64,000 nt of DNA from Sphingomonadales bacterium Ga0077557 (GCA_001464615.1 LNFI01000027.1:1-64000), one strand, 5' to 3'. Shown: positions 45,185 to 53,874, counted from the first letter of the stretch. Notes: a model not told the origin generated them from the sequence alone. Translations and numbers: made by a program.

Positions 45185-46966
45185 ATGCCCTTCACCGCTC
45201 TCCCCCCGCTTCTGTCAGAAGCGCTCACCGCCCGTGGTTATACTGCCTTCACCCCCGTGCAGACGCAGGTGATCGAGGCCGAAGCGCTGGGCCGCGACCT
45301 GATCGTCTCGGCGCAAACGGGCTCCGGCAAGACCGTGGCGTTCGGCATGGCGATGTCGGGCGAGATTCTCGACGAGAATGGCGCGCTGCCCTTTATCCGC
45401 GAGCCGCTTGCGCTGGTCATCGCGCCGACGCGCGAACTCGCGCTGCAGGTCAGCCGCGAACTGATGTGGCTCTACGGCAAGCTCGGCGCGCGGATCGCGA
45501 CCTGTGTCGGCGGGATGGACGCGGCCAAGGAACGCCGCAGCCTTTCGCAAGGCGCGCATATTGTTGTTGGCACGCCGGGCCGGTTGCGCGATCACCTCGA
45601 GCGCGGCTCGCTTGACCTGCGCTCGTTGCGCGTCGCCGTGCTCGATGAGGCCGACGAAATGCTCGACATGGGTTTCCGCGAAGACCTGGAGCAGATCCTC
45701 GACGCGACGCCAACCGAGCGCCGCACATTGCTGTTCTCGGCGACGATGCCCAAGCCGATCATCGCGCTCGCCAAGCGTTATCAGCGCGATGCGCTGCGCA
45801 TCTCGACCGTTGGCGAGGATCGCGGGCATGGCGATATCAGCTATCAGGCGGTGACTGTCGCGCCTGCCGATATCGAGAATGTCGTCGTCAATCTGCTGCG
45901 CTTCCACGAAGCCGAAACCGCGATGCTGTTCTGCGCAACGCGCGACAATGTCCGCCACCTTCATGCCGGGCTGACCGAGCGTGGCTTCGGCGCGGTGGCG
46001 CTGTCGGGCGAGCATAGCCAGAACGAGCGCAACGCCGCTTTGCAGGCGCTGCGCGACCAACGCGCGCGCGTTTGTGTCGCGACCGATGTTGCCGCGCGCG
46101 GGATCGATCTGCCGACACTCAGCCTGGTCATCCATGTCGAGCTGCCGCGCGATGCCGAGGCGCTTCAGCACCGTTCGGGCCGCACCGGTCGCGCGGGCAA
46201 AAAGGGCACCGCGATCCTGATCGTCCCCTATCCGCGCCGCCGCATGGTCGAGCGGATGCTGACAGGCGCCAAGATCAACGCCGACTGGATCAACCCGCCA
46301 TCGAGCGAGGACATCCGCAAGAATGATCGCGAGCGGTTGATCACCCAGTTGCTCGAACCCGTCGAGATCGACGAGGACGACCGCGAGCTGGCACAGCGCC
46401 TGCTGACCGAGCGCACACCGGAGGAAATCGCGGCGGCCTTGGTCCGCGCCTTCCGCGCGAAAATGCCCGCGCCCGAGGAATTGATCGACCGCGAGAAACA
46501 GCCACATGGCAGTGCCGACGGCCACCGCGCCGGCTTTGAGGATACTGTGTGGTTCAAGATGGGCATCGGTCGCCGCCAGAATGCCGATCCGCGCTGGATT
46601 TTGCCGCTCATCTGCCGCCGCGGCCACATCACCAAGAATGAGATCGGCGCAATCCGGATCGGCGCGAACGAAACCTTCTTCCAGATTCCGCGCGCCGCCG
46701 CGGCCAAGTTCAAGGACTCCCTGAAGCGCACTGCCGGTGGCAGCGACGATGACGGTGGTGTCGAGATCGAGGCATCGGCGACGGGCCCCGCAGCCGAGGG
46801 CGGCAACGACCGCCACAAGCGCGGCGGCCCGCCGGTCAAGCGCTATGCGGCCAAGCCTTCGGGCGGCAGGCCGGGTGGTCCTCCAGGGGCACGCCCCGGC
46901 GGCCCGCCGCGCGGTGGTCCGGGTGGTCCGGGTGGGCGTCCGAAACCGGCGTTTCGACCGAAGTAA
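45185..46966 (+). CDS. DEAD-box RNA helicase with DbpA-type RNA-binding domain
   Basis: A 593-residue helicase. Motif I AQTGSGKT, Ia PTRELALQ, II DEAD (near 155), III SAT, V ARGIDLP and VI HRSGRTGRAG are all present in two RecA-like domains (about 1-370). A DbpA RNA-binding domain follows (about 455-525, MGIGRRQNADPRWILPLICRRG). A low-complexity Gly/Pro/Arg tail ends the protein. This layout is like CsdA/DeaD helicases in ribosome assembly and cold-shock RNA unwinding. It lies six bases upstream of the YaiI-family gene. Confidence 0.93.
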   Translation: MPFTALPPLLSEALTARGYTAFTPVQTQVIEAEALGRDLIVSAQTGSGKTVAFGMAMSGEILDENGALPFIREPLALVIAPTRELALQVSRELMWLYGKLGARIATCVGGMDAAKERRSLSQGAHIVVGTPGRLRDHLERGSLDLRSLRVAVLDEADEMLDMGFREDLEQILDATPTERRTLLFSATMPKPIIALAKRYQRDALRISTVGEDRGHGDISYQAVTVAPADIENVVVNLLRFHEAETAMLFCATRDNVRHLHAGLTERGFGAVALSGEHSQNERNAALQALRDQRARVCVATDVAARGIDLPTLSLVIHVELPRDAEALQHRSGRTGRAGKKGTAILIVPYPRRRMVERMLTGAKINADWINPPSSEDIRKNDRERLITQLLEPVEIDEDDRELAQRLLTERTPEEIAAALVRAFRAKMPAPEELIDREKQPHGSADGHRAGFEDTVWFKMGIGRRQNADPRWILPLICRRGHITKNEIGAIRIGANETFFQIPRAAAAKFKDSLKRTAGGSDDDGGVEIEASATGPAAEGGNDRHKRGGPPVKRYAAKPSGGRPGGPPGARPGGPPRGGPGGPGGRPKPAFRPK

Positions 46967-46972
46967 TCCGCG

Positions 46973-47422
46973 ATGCGCATCCTAGTCGATGCCGATGCCT
47001 GCCCGGTGAAAGACGAAATCTACCGCGTCGCTGATCGCCACGGCGTGCCGGTGTCGATCGTCGCCAACAGCGCCTTTCGCGTGCCGGTGGGGCCGATGGT
47101 CGAACGCGTGGTGGTGAACGACAGCTTCGACGCCGCCGATGACTGGATCGCCGAACGAGCGGACGCCCGCAGCATCGTTATCACCGCCGACATCCTGCTC
47201 GCCGACCGCTGCCTGAAGGCAGGCGCGACCGTCATCGCCCCCACCGGCAAGCCCTTCACCACCAGCTCGATCGGCAGCGCCATCGCCACCCGCGCGATCA
47301 TGGCCGATCTGCGCGCCGGTGGCGACGTGATTGGGGGACCGGCACCGTTCGGGAAGGCCGACCGGTCGCGGTTTCTCTCGGCGCTCGATGTGGCGTTGGT
47401 GAGGGTGAAGCGGGCGGGGTGA
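46973..47422 (+). CDS. YaiI/YqxD family (DUF188) protein
   Basis: A 149-residue protein with the family motifs [18 protein letters not shown] at the N-terminus, [17 protein letters not shown], and [15 protein letters not shown] near the C-terminus. The conserved acidic residues (D7, D9, D77) sit as in PIN-like nucleases, so an RNase role is suspected, but no activity is established. The gene starts six bases after the helicase stop. Confidence 0.93.
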   Translation: MRILVDADACPVKDEIYRVADRHGVPVSIVANSAFRVPVGPMVERVVVNDSFDAADDWIAERADARSIVITADILLADRCLKAGATVIAPTGKPFTTSSIGSAIATRAIMADLRAGGDVIGGPAPFGKADRSRFLSALDVALVRVKRAG

Positions 47423-47465
47423 GGAGGACTTCGCCGGCCGGAATTGGTGGATAGGGGTCGTTCGC

Positions 47466-47888
47466 TCAGTTTGGGGGAGATTTGGAATCGGGCAGGCGAA
47501 GGCTTTCTCGAAATGCCTGAACCTCGTCAGTAGAGCGCTCCAATGCTCGTCGGTAGAGGTGTTCGAGCGCCGCTTTGTAGCTAGGCCGGTCAGCCCAGAT
47601 GCCTGGCTCGGCCCTAATCAGGTTCGACAGCACGTCTCCCGGATAGTAGCCGCCTTCGAACAACGGGTCATGCTCTAGCTTCGGCCAGACCAGATCGAGC
47701 AGGTAAGGGTACCCATAGTGCTGGACTAAAAGCCGACCAATTTCTTCGTCGGTTAGCTCTCGCAGTGGTTTTTTCCATGACCTCTGGATCGCCGCAATCA
47801 TGGGCGTCGGAGCATCGTCCGGGTTCCCCTCGCTCCAACCACTTAGTTGCTCGAGGGAAAGCGAGAGATCGGTGAGTGCAGCGGCCAT
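47466..47888 (-). CDS. Orphan CdiI_2-type contact-dependent inhibition immunity protein
   Basis: A 140-residue soluble protein with the CdiI_2-family pattern WKKPLRELTDEEIGRLLVQH, YPYLLDLVWPKLEHDPLFEG, then GYYPGDVLSNLI and a Trp before the C-terminal helix. In contact-dependent inhibition systems such proteins bind and neutralise the toxin tip of CdiA. No CdiA, CdiB, Rhs or other toxin gene is within the window. The ATG at 47886-47888 is preferred to a TTG six codons earlier. It may protect against toxins of neighbours, or be a remnant. Confidence 0.72.
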   Translation of the reverse strand: MAAALTDLSLSLEQLSGWSEGNPDDAPTPMIAAIQRSWKKPLRELTDEEIGRLLVQHYGYPYLLDLVWPKLEHDPLFEGGYYPGDVLSNLIRAEPGIWADRPSYKAALEHLYRRALERSTDEVQAFRESLRLPDSKSPPN

Positions 47889-47949
47889 CCAGTAGTTAGG
47901 ACACAACTACTGAATGTCCACAACTGGGCGATTTCTGAAATACTCCACT

Positions 47950-48030
47950 GTCACCCAGGACTTGATCCGGGGTCCCGCTTTTCTTCGACCGGGCAAGGCA
48001 GCGGGACCCCGGGTCAGGCCCGGGGTGACG
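47950..48030. repeat. GTCACCC/GGGTGAC palindromic repeat
   Basis: Two 30-base arms, 47950-47979 and 48000-48029, are imperfect inverted copies built on GTCACCC, GACTTGATCC-GGGGTCCCGC and its complement. Elements of this composition are common in intergenic regions of alphaproteobacteria. It lies between the immunity gene and the DUF1223 terminator. Confidence 0.8.
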
Positions 48031-48067
48031 GGCTTGTGAAACATGGGGCGGTCGTTGCCCCCCAAGC

Positions 48068-48104
48068 AAAAAAAGCCCGCCGCCCCAGGGGAGGGGGCGA
48101 CGGG
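48068..48104 (-). terminator. Rho-independent terminator of the DUF1223 gene
   Basis: Read on the minus strand: a 12-base stem (GCCCGTCGCCCC paired with GGGGCGGCGGGC, one mismatch), a six-base loop, then seven T. It lies about 75 bases past the stop of the DUF1223 gene. Confidence 0.85.
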
Positions 48105-48176
48105 CGGGTCCCGGTCTTTCCGGGTCTGCGCCCCCGCAAAGGGGGGAAAACGGAGGCGCAGGAAGGGAGGAGAAGA

Positions 48177-48923
48177 TTAGATTTTGCGTGCGGCGATGAT
48201 CGCGCCGCCCTTGCCTTGCTGCACCAGCACGGCGGTCTTCAAACCAGCAGGCGCTGCGGGGAGCGTGAAGCTCTGCGCCCGGCCCTGCCACTGGCCGATG
48301 CTGGTCAGCTGGCGGACGATGTTGCGATGCGGGATCGTGCGGCCGCCATTTTCGCCGGCCTGAATTGCTACTTCTACCGTGCGCGGGTCATAGTTGACCG
48401 CCCACACCGTTGCGCCACCATTGCCTGCGCCGACCGTCACCTGGTTGCCGACCACGTCGATTTCCGGGCCCGCCGAGTTGGCGTTACGCGCAATCGCCTG
48501 GTTCAACTCGCCTTCGCGGCTGCCGAGGACCGCGTCACGCCCGTTGACGATCACCTGCGGCGTCGCGACCTGGCCACGACCGGCGGTGTGGGCATAATCC
48601 CATTGGCGCGCGGTGAAGGCGGGGCTGGCGAAGGTGTCTTTCCAGCCAAGATTATCCCAATAGGTGACCGAAAAAGTCAGCGGGATGACGTCGGCGCGGT
48701 CAGCATATTTGTTGACCACGTTGATCGCCGGTGGGCAGGAGGAGCAGCCCTGGCTTTGATAAAGTTCGATGACGGTTGGGTGGGCGGCATCGCCAGTGGC
48801 GGCGACTGTGGTTGCGGGTGCACCGGCGCCTTCGCCCTCACCAGCAAGCGCCGAAGGGGTCGCCGTCGCGCCCGAGCAGGCAGCGAGGAAGAGAGCAGTC
48901 GAAGCAGCGAGGATGGTACGCAT
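48177..48923 (-). CDS. DUF1223 lipoprotein with CSSCPP thioredoxin-like site
   Basis: A 248-residue exported lipoprotein. The signal ends in the lipobox LAAC (Cys17), so it is membrane-anchored in the periplasm. The DUF1223 domain begins at VIELYQSQGCSSCPPA, a CxxC-type thioredoxin-like redox motif, and contains TYWDNLGWKD and VATPQVIVNG. The ATG at 48921-48923 has CAGGAG seven bases upstream; a longer frame is rejected. A GTAACC-N16-CGAA element sits about 60 bases upstream on the same strand, so it is a likely target of the ECF sigma factor encoded at 51036-51563. Redox or metal stress protection is a guess. Confidence 0.88.
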   Translation of the reverse strand: MRTILAASTALFLAACSGATATPSALAGEGEGAGAPATTVAATGDAAHPTVIELYQSQGCSSCPPAINVVNKYADRADVIPLTFSVTYWDNLGWKDTFASPAFTARQWDYAHTAGRGQVATPQVIVNGRDAVLGSREGELNQAIARNANSAGPEIDVVGNQVTVGAGNGGATVWAVNYDPRTVEVAIQAGENGGRTIPHRNIVRQLTSIGQWQGRAQSFTLPAAPAGLKTAVLVQQGKGGAIIAARKI

Positions 48924-48980
48924 GATAGGCTCCTGAGTGTCCTGGAGAAGCAGGCCATCTGGCTGCCTCATGCTACCCTA

Positions 48981-49006
48981 TTCGCGGGGGCCGCTAGGGT
49001 GGTTAC
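48981..49006 (-). promoter_or_regulatory. ECF (SigF-type) promoter for the DUF1223 gene
   Basis: On the minus strand: TGTAACC (-35) at 49001-49006, exactly 16 bases, then CGAA (-10) at 48981-48984, followed by TAGGG. The same -35, spacing and -10 occur at the sigma gene (51590-51615) and before the thiolase (51661-51686). The start ATG is 58 bases further on. Confidence 0.75.
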
Positions 49007-49101
49007 AGGGCGCGCAAAAAATTGAGCGGCGCACGATGCATGGACGGTTGGGGGGCGGGGGTTTAGGCTGCACGCTCCACGATCCGTTTGGAAAAACCAT
49101 C

Positions 49102-50370
49102 ATGTCGATCAATCGCCGCAACATGATGATGGGCCCGGTGGCGTTTCCGCTCGCTGCCCGCGCCGCCGCCCTCCCCAGGGGTGGTGCGGCACGTTCCGAT
49201 GATGAGGCCTATTGGGCCAGCGTCGCCGCGCAATACGACGTCACCTCACAAGTCATTCAGCTAGAGAATGGCAATTGGGGCATCATGGCGCGTCCGGTGC
49301 TCGCCGCCTATGAACGCGCAATCGAGCGGGTCAATCGCGAGAATAGCTTCTACGCCAGGCGGACGATGGAGCAGGATCTGCTCGCGGTTCGGGCGCGCGT
49401 CGCGTCAGCGTTGGGCGTGGCGACAGACGAGATCGCGCTGACCCGCAATGCAACCGAAGCGCTGCGCGCGCTGATCGAGGGCTATACCAAGCTGCGCCCC
49501 GGCGACGCTGTGCTCTACGCCGATCTCGATTATGACAGCATGCAGGGCTATGTCGAAGGACTGCGCGCGCGGCGCGGTGTCGAGGTCACGCGCATCGCCT
49601 TACCCGAGCCCGCGACCTGGCAGGGGCTGATCGATGCCTATGCGCAGGCCCTGGAGGCCAATCCACGGATCAAGTTGATTTTGCTCACCCATCTCAGCCA
49701 CCGGACGGGGCTTGTCCTGCCGGTGCGCGAGATCACCGCGCTGGCACGGGCAAAAGGCGTCGATGTCATTCTGGATGCCGCGCATAGCTGGGGCCAAATC
49801 GACTTTTCCTTCCCCGGCCTGGGCGTCGATTTTGCTGGGTTCAACCTCCACAAATGGATGGGCGCGCCATTGGGGGTTGGCGTCGCTTATGTCCGCAAAA
49901 CGCGGGTGCGCGATATCGATGTCGATCCCGCCAACGGGGGAGGCGAAGCAGACGATCTTCAGGCGCGCGTTCACACGGGCACCCCTGATTATGCCGCTCA
50001 GTTGACTGTGCCCGATGCGATCGCCTTCCAGGAGACAATCGGGGCCGGCCCGCGCGCGGCGCGGCTGAAGCTGTTGCGCAATCGCTGGGTGGAACCGCTG
50101 CGCCAGGTCGACGCGTTGCAGATTTTGACGCCCGCAGACCCCCGGCTATCCGGCGGCATCACGTCGTTTCGATTCAAGGGGAAAGGATCACGGGCCGACA
50201 ATATCGCGATCGCCAAGCAGCTGCTTGACGAGTTTGGCATTTTTTCGGTTCACCGCGTCGGCGTCGCGGCAGGGTGTTGCGTCCGGATTACGCCGGCGTT
50301 GTTTACGACGCTGGATCAGGTCGATGCGTTGGCTGTTGCGCTTAGAACAATCGCGGCGCGGATGGTGTAA
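49102..50370 (+). CDS. Tat-exported class V aminotransferase (isopenicillin N epimerase-like)
   Basis: A 422-residue PLP enzyme. The core shows TRNATEALRALIEGY (phosphate-binding), ILDAAHSWGQIDF (pyridine Asp) and NLHKWMGAPLG with the Schiff-base Lys. It groups with isopenicillin N epimerase/cysteine desulfurase-like proteins. The N-terminus, MSINRRNMMMGPVAFPLAARAAAL, carries two Arg followed by a hydrophobic stretch, a plausible twin-arginine signal, which would explain folding with cofactor before export. The ATG at 49102 directly precedes this signal. The reaction is unknown. Confidence 0.83.
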   Translation: MSINRRNMMMGPVAFPLAARAAALPRGGAARSDDEAYWASVAAQYDVTSQVIQLENGNWGIMARPVLAAYERAIERVNRENSFYARRTMEQDLLAVRARVASALGVATDEIALTRNATEALRALIEGYTKLRPGDAVLYADLDYDSMQGYVEGLRARRGVEVTRIALPEPATWQGLIDAYAQALEANPRIKLILLTHLSHRTGLVLPVREITALARAKGVDVILDAAHSWGQIDFSFPGLGVDFAGFNLHKWMGAPLGVGVAYVRKTRVRDIDVDPANGGGEADDLQARVHTGTPDYAAQLTVPDAIAFQETIGAGPRAARLKLLRNRWVEPLRQVDALQILTPADPRLSGGITSFRFKGKGSRADNIAIAKQLLDEFGIFSVHRVGVAAGCCVRITPALFTTLDQVDALAVALRTIAARMV

Positions 50371-50394
50371 CCGGGCGCCAAGGCGCGCCGTTTA

Positions 50395-51036
50395 CTACCA
50401 GCGAAGCAGCTTCGGCCCCACCAGCGCGCCCGCGCCCGCTGCCAGCACCATGCCCAGCGTATACCAGGTGAGCACAAAGGTCGCCGATACTTCGGGGCAA
50501 TGCAGCCCATAGATCGTCGCGGCGCAGGCGCCCGAGACTAGCCCGGCCGCTGCCCCCGCTGCGGTCAGCCTTGTCGGCGCAAGCGCGCGGAATGCCCAGA
50601 GCATGCCGCCGAACACCGGCAGCGACAGCATCGCGACCCGCGCCGAACATTCACGCCAGCTGCCGCCCAACCACATCGGCAGCCAGCCGCCAACGGGTGT
50701 TTCGGACAGTTCGACAATCGAAGCGACCGCGAGCAGCGCGAACGGGACCAGGAGCAACCAGGCATGGCGCATCCGCGGCGCATCCGGCCGGGCGACATGC
50801 AGCGTGGCGACCAGCGCGAGCAGCGCCAGCGAAATCGTATAGGCCCATTTCATCGCAAAGCCGACGGTCATCATCGCGCCGGGCAGATCAGGCCGAAAGC
50901 CCATCCACGGCACCATCACGGCAAGCGCGGCCAGCCCACCACCGATCAGCCCGATCGCCAGCCGCTGTTCGGCAGCATAGGGGGAAATCGCGCGGGTATC
51001 GGCGCTGAGGGACTGGATCAGATCTTCGCTACGCAT
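50395..51036 (-). CDS. Anti-sigma factor, DUF1109/NrsF family
   Basis: A 213-residue inner-membrane protein with six predicted helices. A short cytoplasmic N-terminus, MRSEDLIQSLSADTRAI, is the expected sigma-binding part. DUF1109 marks are TPVGGWLPMWLGGSWRECSARV and the last helices with GLHCPEVSATFVLTWY. Conserved Cys residues (near 125 and 187) could sense oxidants or metals, as proposed for NrsF of Caulobacter. Its ATG overlaps the sigma gene stop (TAATG at 51034-51038), so both are made together and it should hold the sigma factor inactive at the membrane. Confidence 0.9.
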   Translation of the reverse strand: MRSEDLIQSLSADTRAISPYAAEQRLAIGLIGGGLAALAVMVPWMGFRPDLPGAMMTVGFAMKWAYTISLALLALVATLHVARPDAPRMRHAWLLLVPFALLAVASIVELSETPVGGWLPMWLGGSWRECSARVAMLSLPVFGGMLWAFRALAPTRLTAAGAAAGLVSGACAATIYGLHCPEVSATFVLTWYTLGMVLAAGAGALVGPKLLRW

Positions 51037-51563
51037 TACTTGCCCTTCAGTCGTTCAGCGAGCGCCTTAAGCCCGCGGTGGACGGAAACCTTCACATCGG
51101 CCTCGCTGATGCCAGCGCTTTCGGCAGCCTCGGCAACGCTCAACCCATCAATCTTCGTCTGGCGGATCGCCTTGGCCTGCTTGGGGGAAATACCCTCCAG
51201 CAGCTTGTCGACATCCAGTTGTGCGGACGCCGCCTCCTGGAATCCTTCCGCCATCAATATCTCTTCAAGTCCTTCGAACGACACGTTGTTCTTCGTGCGC
51301 CGGAAATGATCGATCATCTTGTACCGCGCAACCGCATAGGCCCAGGCCGTGAACGGCCGGTCGCGATCGTAACTCGCGCGCCTTGTGTGAATCGCAATCA
51401 ACGTATCCTGCACCAGATCCTCGACATCATCACCGGCACCGCGCAAGCGGCGACCGAAGAAAGAGCGCAACAAAGGCAGCATCGCGGTCAGCAAGGCGTT
51501 TTGGGCGGCGGCGTCTCCATCGAGCCCGCGCACCATCAACGCCTTGAGCTGTTCCTCGCTCAT
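51036..51563 (-). CDS. ECF sigma factor, SigF type
   Basis: A 175-residue sigma factor. Region 2 spans about 15-85 (DDVEDLVQDTLIAIHTRRASYDRDRPFTAWAY binds the -10), and region 4 about 115-170 (LSVAEAAESAGISEADVKVSVHRGLKAL binds the -35). There is no region 1 or 3, as expected for the extracytoplasmic-function class. The ATG at 51561-51563 is preferred to a frame opening at 51599, which would lie within its own promoter. A GTAACC-N16-CGAA element directly upstream indicates self-activation. Pairing with DUF1109 points to the Caulobacter SigF/NrsF class. Confidence 0.92.
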   Translation of the reverse strand: MSEEQLKALMVRGLDGDAAAQNALLTAMLPLLRSFFGRRLRGAGDDVEDLVQDTLIAIHTRRASYDRDRPFTAWAYAVARYKMIDHFRRTKNNVSFEGLEEILMAEGFQEAASAQLDVDKLLEGISPKQAKAIRQTKIDGLSVAEAAESAGISEADVKVSVHRGLKALAERLKGK

Positions 51564-51589
51564 CCCTCGCCGTGTTCCTGATAACGCCA

Positions 51590-51615
51590 TTCGGTTCATC
51601 CGCGCGGAAGGTTAC
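51590..51615 (-). promoter_or_regulatory. Autoregulatory ECF (SigF-type) promoter
   Basis: On the minus strand TGTAACC at 51610-51615 is followed after exactly 16 bases by CGAA at 51590-51593. Caulobacter SigF promoters, as I recall them, carry this same motif and spacing. It lies 27 bases before the sigma gene ATG. Confidence 0.8.
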
Positions 51616-51660
51616 AATTCGGTCGCCAGCCCATGCCGATAGAATTTTTCTTACCCAGTT

Positions 51661-51686
51661 GTAACCATGTTTCGCTGCGCCGCGAA
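51661..51686 (+). promoter_or_regulatory. Rightward ECF (SigF-type) promoter toward the thiolase gene
   Basis: On the plus strand TGTAACC (GTAACC at 51661-51666) is followed after exactly 16 bases by CGAA at 51683-51686. It faces the thiolase gene, whose ATG is about 160 bases further on, and is back to back with the sigma promoter 46 bases away. Confidence 0.7.
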
Positions 51687-51729
51687 AAAGCAACCACGAC
51701 CTGCCTTTCGGGGCCTCCCAGGTTGTCGG

Positions 51730-51760
51730 GCGGCGCGATTTCCCCCAAGGGTCGCGCCGC
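51730..51760. other. Leader hairpin before the thiolase gene
   Basis: GCGGCGCGA (51730-51738) and TCGCGCCGC (51752-51760) form a perfect nine-base stem with a 13-base loop. There is no T-run on either strand, so a simple terminator is unlikely. It would lie within the 5' leader of a transcript from the 51661 promoter. Confidence 0.45.
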
Positions 51761-51844
51761 TCGTTATGGGATACACTCCCCATCGACAAGCACGGGCCGA
51801 TGCGCCATTCGATCGCAACACCATTGTCTGCGAGAGAATTTGCC

Positions 51845-53041
51845 ATGCGCGAAGCCGCCATTATCGCCACTGCCCGCACCCCGATCGGCAAGGCCTATCG
51901 CGGCGCCTATAATGCCACCGAAGCACCCGTGCTGGCCGGCCATGTGATGAATGCAGCGATCGAGCGCGCCGGTATCGATCCGGCGCGGATTGACGAGGCG
52001 TTCTGGGGCGTCGGCAATCAATGGGGCACGCAAGGCGGCAATGCTGGGCGGATGGCGATCTTTGCCGGGCAGCTGCCGCAATCAGTGCCCGCCTTCACGC
52101 TCGATCGCAAATGCGGATCAGGGCTGACCGCCGTCGCGCTCGCCGCGCGGACGATCATCTGTAACGAGGCCGATGTGGCGCTGGCCGGCGGGATGGAATC
52201 GGTGAGCATGACGGTGACCAAGGACGCGCCGCGCTATATCAACCAGTCGGTCATCGCCCATGAGCCGGCCGCCTATATCCCGATGATCGAAACCGCCGAG
52301 ATCGTCGCCGATCGCTATGGTATCAGCCGCGCCGCCCAGGACGCCTATGGGGCCATGAGCCAGCAGCGCGCCGCGCGCGGGCTGGAAACGGGCGCCTTTG
52401 TCGCAGAAATTGCCCCGATCACCGTTGAACGCGCCCTGTTCGACAAGGAGGGCAACAAGACCGGCACTGAGACGATCACCGTCAGCCAGGACGAAGGCAT
52501 TCGGCCCGGCACGACTTTGGCCGCGCTGGAGGGCCTGAAGACGGTTTGGCCCGGCGGCCAGTTCACTGGCCCCGGCACCAACATTACCGCAGGCAATGCC
52601 AGCCAACTATCGGACGGCGCGAGCGCGCAGATCGTGATGGACCGCGCAACCGCCGTGGCAGAGGGCAAGGAAATTCTGGGCATCTACCGCGGATTCCAGG
52701 CGGCAGGTTGCGCGCCTGATGAAATGGGAATCGGCCCGGTTTTCGCCATCCCCAAATTGCTCGACCGCGCCGGGCTGTCGGTCGCTGATATTGGGCTTTG
52801 GGAATTGAACGAGGCGTTCGCCAGCCAGTGCCTCTATTGCCGTGACACGCTGGGCATCGATCCCGAAAAGTACAACGTCAATGGCGGGGCGATTGCGGTT
52901 GGCCATCCCTTTGGGATGACGGGCAGTCGGCTGGTTGGCCATGCCCTGATCGAGGGACGCAAGCGTGGCGTGCGCTATGTCGTGGTGTCGATGTGCACTG
53001 CCGGCGGGATGGGCGCTGCGGGCTTGTTCGAAATCGCCTAA
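51845..53041 (+). CDS. Acetyl-CoA acyltransferase (thiolase)
   Basis: A 398-residue thiolase. The acylated Cys is in LDRKCGSGL (C90), the His in [16 protein letters not shown], and the second Cys in [13 protein letters not shown]. It catalyses reversible Claisen condensation/cleavage of acyl-CoA, in fatty-acid or branched-chain degradation. The ATG at 51845, with GAGAGAA eight bases before it, is preferred to an in-frame ATG at 51800. It is the first rightward gene after the sigma locus and has an ECF-type promoter upstream. Confidence 0.95.
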   Translation: MREAAIIATARTPIGKAYRGAYNATEAPVLAGHVMNAAIERAGIDPARIDEAFWGVGNQWGTQGGNAGRMAIFAGQLPQSVPAFTLDRKCGSGLTAVALAARTIICNEADVALAGGMESVSMTVTKDAPRYINQSVIAHEPAAYIPMIETAEIVADRYGISRAAQDAYGAMSQQRAARGLETGAFVAEIAPITVERALFDKEGNKTGTETITVSQDEGIRPGTTLAALEGLKTVWPGGQFTGPGTNITAGNASQLSDGASAQIVMDRATAVAEGKEILGIYRGFQAAGCAPDEMGIGPVFAIPKLLDRAGLSVADIGLWELNEAFASQCLYCRDTLGIDPEKYNVNGGAIAVGHPFGMTGSRLVGHALIEGRKRGVRYVVVSMCTAGGMGAAGLFEIA

Positions 53042-53130
53042 CCCGCACCAACACAGGCCTTCTCCGCGCCGCAACAGGCCATTAGAGCAATTTGCGCGCC
53101 TTGGAGCGCCTGCCCCAAGGCGAGTCGCCG

Positions 53131-53874
53131 ATGCGTTCCGCATATGTTGAAGAAGCCAGGGATGATGATCGCGCGCGGCTTCGGCGGCGGGCGATCGGAT
53201 TCCTGCTGGCGGTTGCGGTCGAGCTGTTGGTGGTCATCGTCCTGCTGACCCTAGGCCCGCCGAAATTTGGCGTGCCGGGTGGCGATGGCAAACCCAAGAC
53301 CTTCACCATCACGCAAGTCGCCGAGAAAAACGAGGCCAAGAAAACGCCGCAGAAAAAGCGCGCCGCCAAGGTGACCAAGGCGGTGCCACCACCGCCCCCA
53401 AGCCCGCCCGTGCCGCCCCCAACCCCGCTCGGCCCGATTCCCGGCCTGCTGACGCTAACCCGCGAGCAATATATCGCTGCCGATATCGGCAAGATCAAAT
53501 CGACCCGCGCCGAAGTTGCCGATGCCGCGCCAGAGGGCGATTCGGCCGATGACAGTCAGGTTGCCGGCACTGGCCCCAATGGCGAACCGCTCTTCGATGC
53601 CGAATGGTATCGCGAGCCAACCGAGGCGCAGATGGCCTTTTACTTGCCCAAAGGGCTGCGCGGCGGATCGGCGTTGATCGCTTGCAAGACCGCCCCCCGG
53701 TACAAGGTGGTTGATTGCGTGCTGCTCGGCGAAAGCCCGCCCGGCACCGGCCTTGCCCGCGGCGTGCGCGAAGCATCCTGGCAATTCCAGGTCCGCCCGC
53801 CGCGCAAGGGCGGCAAGCAGCTACTGGGTGCCTGGGTGCGGATCCGGTTCGATCTGATCGAGCGCAAGCGATAG
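53131..53874 (+). CDS. TonB-like inner-membrane protein
   Basis: A 247-residue protein with a short cytoplasmic N-terminus (acidic/basic, about 1-20), one membrane helix (about 22-42), a Lys-rich then Pro-rich periplasmic stretch (KKTPQKKRAAK, then PPPPPSPPVPPPTP near 80-95), and a C-terminal domain with ACKTAPRYKVVDC and WVRIRFDLIERKR. This is the TonB layout, though the terminal domain is not a clear TonB_C match. It could energise an outer-membrane receptor or be a structural envelope protein. Start chosen at the ATG 53131, where the predicted membrane topology begins. Confidence 0.65.
   Translation: MRSAYVEEARDDDRARLRRRAIGFLLAVAVELLVVIVLLTLGPPKFGVPGGDGKPKTFTITQVAEKNEAKKTPQKKRAAKVTKAVPPPPPSPPVPPPTPLGPIPGLLTLTREQYIAADIGKIKSTRAEVADAAPEGDSADDSQVAGTGPNGEPLFDAEWYREPTEAQMAFYLPKGLRGGSALIACKTAPRYKVVDCVLLGESPPGTGLARGVREASWQFQVRPPRKGGKQLLGAWVRIRFDLIERKR

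Noticed and set aside
45215..46816. 533-residue open frame opposite the DEAD-box helicase
   Set aside because: Antisense shadow of a certain gene in GC-rich DNA; no motifs.
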